This document shows positions 62,875 through 64,000 of a stretch of DNA of 64,000 nt, in pieces. Each line of letters starts with the position of its first letter. Positions within the stretch are counted from its first letter, which is position 1. Origin of the DNA: Pyropia haitanensis (taxonomy: Eukaryota > Rhodophyta > Bangiophyceae > Bangiales > Bangiaceae); contig SDUX01000002.1 of the NCBI GenBank assembly GCA_008729055.1, forward strand, positions 6,673,485 through 6,737,484, written 5' to 3'. The notes beneath the pieces are model-generated. The model did no database searches. It had not been told where the DNA came from and worked only from the letters and a program-made list of their open reading frames with translations. The position numbers and the translations under genes are program-made.

Positions 62875-64000
62875 TCATGTGCCAGGCCGGAGCCAGCGGC
62901 CGCAAAGGCGCAGAGCCGCAGGGGAGAAGGGCGCCAAGACCGAGACGTAGCTCGCGAGGGCAGTCTTGGTGTCGTTGTCCTTGTGGCCCAGCATTGCCGC
63001 GACCGCCACCAGAGGGACGCCGATAACGTAGAGGGCGGTCGCCCCCCCCGCACGGCAGCTGTAAGAGGAGTACAGGACACCAGGCGGGGGGGATGCGCCG
63101 AGCGCCGCCATGGCCTTGTGCAGCCACACCGTTACGTCGTCGGGTGTTGGCGGGCGGTCGAGGCTGACGGTGGAGAACAGCATGCGGTTTGGCGGTGCCG
63201 CCGCAGCACGGAGCTCGTCGACCATGCCATGTAGGAGGGGAAGCACGTCGTCGTCGTCAAGCTTGGGGTCGGTGGGGATGGTATAGACCAGCCGACGTGG
63301 GTCTGGGCGGGCTTCCGCGTTCTTGAACCGGTTGACCTCAATGTGGAACGCCCCGTCTGGTAGGACCGACACGTCTTGGCGCTGCAACTCCAACACCTCG
63401 ACGGTGCGGCGACAGACCAGGAAGCAAAGGATGACGGCGGTCCAACGGCGACGCCACTCGGCGTCGGTGGTGCGACGAGCGAGGCGGATAATATCGAGCA
63501 CTAAGTCAGCGGGTAGGGGCCCACGGGCCGCCGGCAGCGAGTTGGTGCGGTCGGCCACAATGCGCGCCCATCCCTTGCGCAACTTTGAGACGTGCGCGCC
63601 TGCGGCGGGCTTGGGGTAGCCCTTGGCTACGTGCATGTTATTTATCGACGTGAGGTAGTTGCGCATCGTGGACGGCTTCAGGTTGCGGTCGCACATGGAG
63701 CCGAAGTAACACGACAGTGCCGCCTCGGTTGTGGGCAGTGCCGGCCAGCCGTTGGCCTCGCAAAAGTCGGCAAAGTAGGTCCAGCTGCGGTTGTACCCGG
63801 CGGCCGTGCGGTGGGTGATGGCAGCGCCCAGGATGGCGCGGGCGGTGGACGCCCCGGCGCTTAGGGAGCCGAGGGCGGCCACGGTGGCGGCCTCGGACTC
63901 ATCCCGCCACGCGACGCTGCGGGTGCAGGGTTGTTGCCGTCGATCAACAGAGCGGCCGTTCGCCAAGACGGCCGTCTGGCGGGCGAGGCCCACTTGCCGT
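62875..64000 (-). CDS. Tyrosine recombinase of a mobile element, 5' end cut by the window
   Basis: Integrase/recombinase of the phage-integrase fold, as in Crypton- and DIRS-like elements. The SAM-like core-binding domain reads HRTAAGYNRSWTYFADFCEA, then TEAALSCYFGSM and STMRNYLTSINNMHVAKG. The catalytic domain has ILCFLVCRRTVEVLELQRQD (first Arg), SYSCRAGGATALYVIGVPL (second Arg box), AMLGHKDNDTKTALASYV (His of GHK and the probable Tyr nucleophile, codon 62947-62949). The frame is open to the right edge with no ATG, only a GTG at 63993, so the start lies outside. No frameshift. Base composition is less extreme than in the host genes. Confidence 0.85.
   Translation of the reverse strand, partial: RQVGLARQTAVLANGRSVDRRQQPCTRSVAWRDESEAATVAALGSLSAGASTARAILGAAITHRTAAGYNRSWTYFADFCEANGWPALPTTEAALSCYFGSMCDRNLKPSTMRNYLTSINNMHVAKGYPKPAAGAHVSKLRKGWARIVADRTNSLPAARGPLPADLVLDIIRLARRTTDAEWRRRWTAVILCFLVCRRTVEVLELQRQDVSVLPDGAFHIEVNRFKNAEARPDPRRLVYTIPTDPKLDDDDVLPLLHGMVDELRAAAAPPNRMLFSTVSLDRPPTPDDVTVWLHKAMAALGASPPPGVLYSSYSCRAGGATALYVIGVPLVAVAAMLGHKDNDTKTALASYVSVLAPFSPAALRLCGRWLRPGT

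Overview
This is nuclear DNA of a very GC-rich photosynthetic eukaryote, most likely a bangiophyte red alga of the Porphyra/Pyropia type. That placement is inference. It rests on very high GC with long G and C runs, mostly single-exon genes full of Ala/Gly/Pro low complexity, the two introns I can define being short (224 and 265 bp) with GTATGT donors and CAG acceptors, and plastid-type enzymes (CbbY-like phosphatase, diaminopimelate epimerase) beside ordinary eukaryotic genes.

Layout. 1-3.6 kb: low-complexity DNA with no supported gene. 3.6-17.4 kb: a mitoferrin-like carrier (+), a CbbY-like plastid phosphatase (-), a large GYF-domain protein (+) and an Era-type GTPase (+). 18-25 kb: an unrecognised Gly/Ala-rich protein (-), succinyl-CoA ligase beta subunit (+) and diaminopimelate epimerase (-). 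26-36.7 kb: a MAP kinase (-, two exons), aminopeptidase P (+), a PARP2-like enzyme (-, two exons) and a NYN-domain protein (+). 37.5-46.6 kb: an alpha/beta-hydrolase C-terminal remnant (-), an RBM26/27-type RNA-binding protein (-), the DNA primase large subunit (+) and aspartylglucosaminidase (-). 48.6-58.8 kb: an unrecognised coiled-coil-like protein (+), a metacaspase (-), calnexin (+) and a glyoxalase/VOC protein (-). 59-64 kb: less GC-rich DNA with two nearly identical 505-bp direct repeats, a 30-bp third partial copy, and a tyrosine-recombinase gene running off the right end, i.e. a mobile-element neighbourhood.

The genes do not form a pathway. They are housekeeping and regulatory genes on both strands, often convergent or divergent. 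Several genes are split by apparent single-base frameshifts. Every one I could resolve needs exactly one extra base, nearly always in a G or C homopolymer, which points to homopolymer under-calling in the assembly rather than real pseudogenes. The points most worth a second look are this error pattern, a MAP kinase with T-A-Y in place of T-E/D-Y, the repeat plus recombinase element, and minisatellites of 18 bp and 123 bp in or next to coding sequence.
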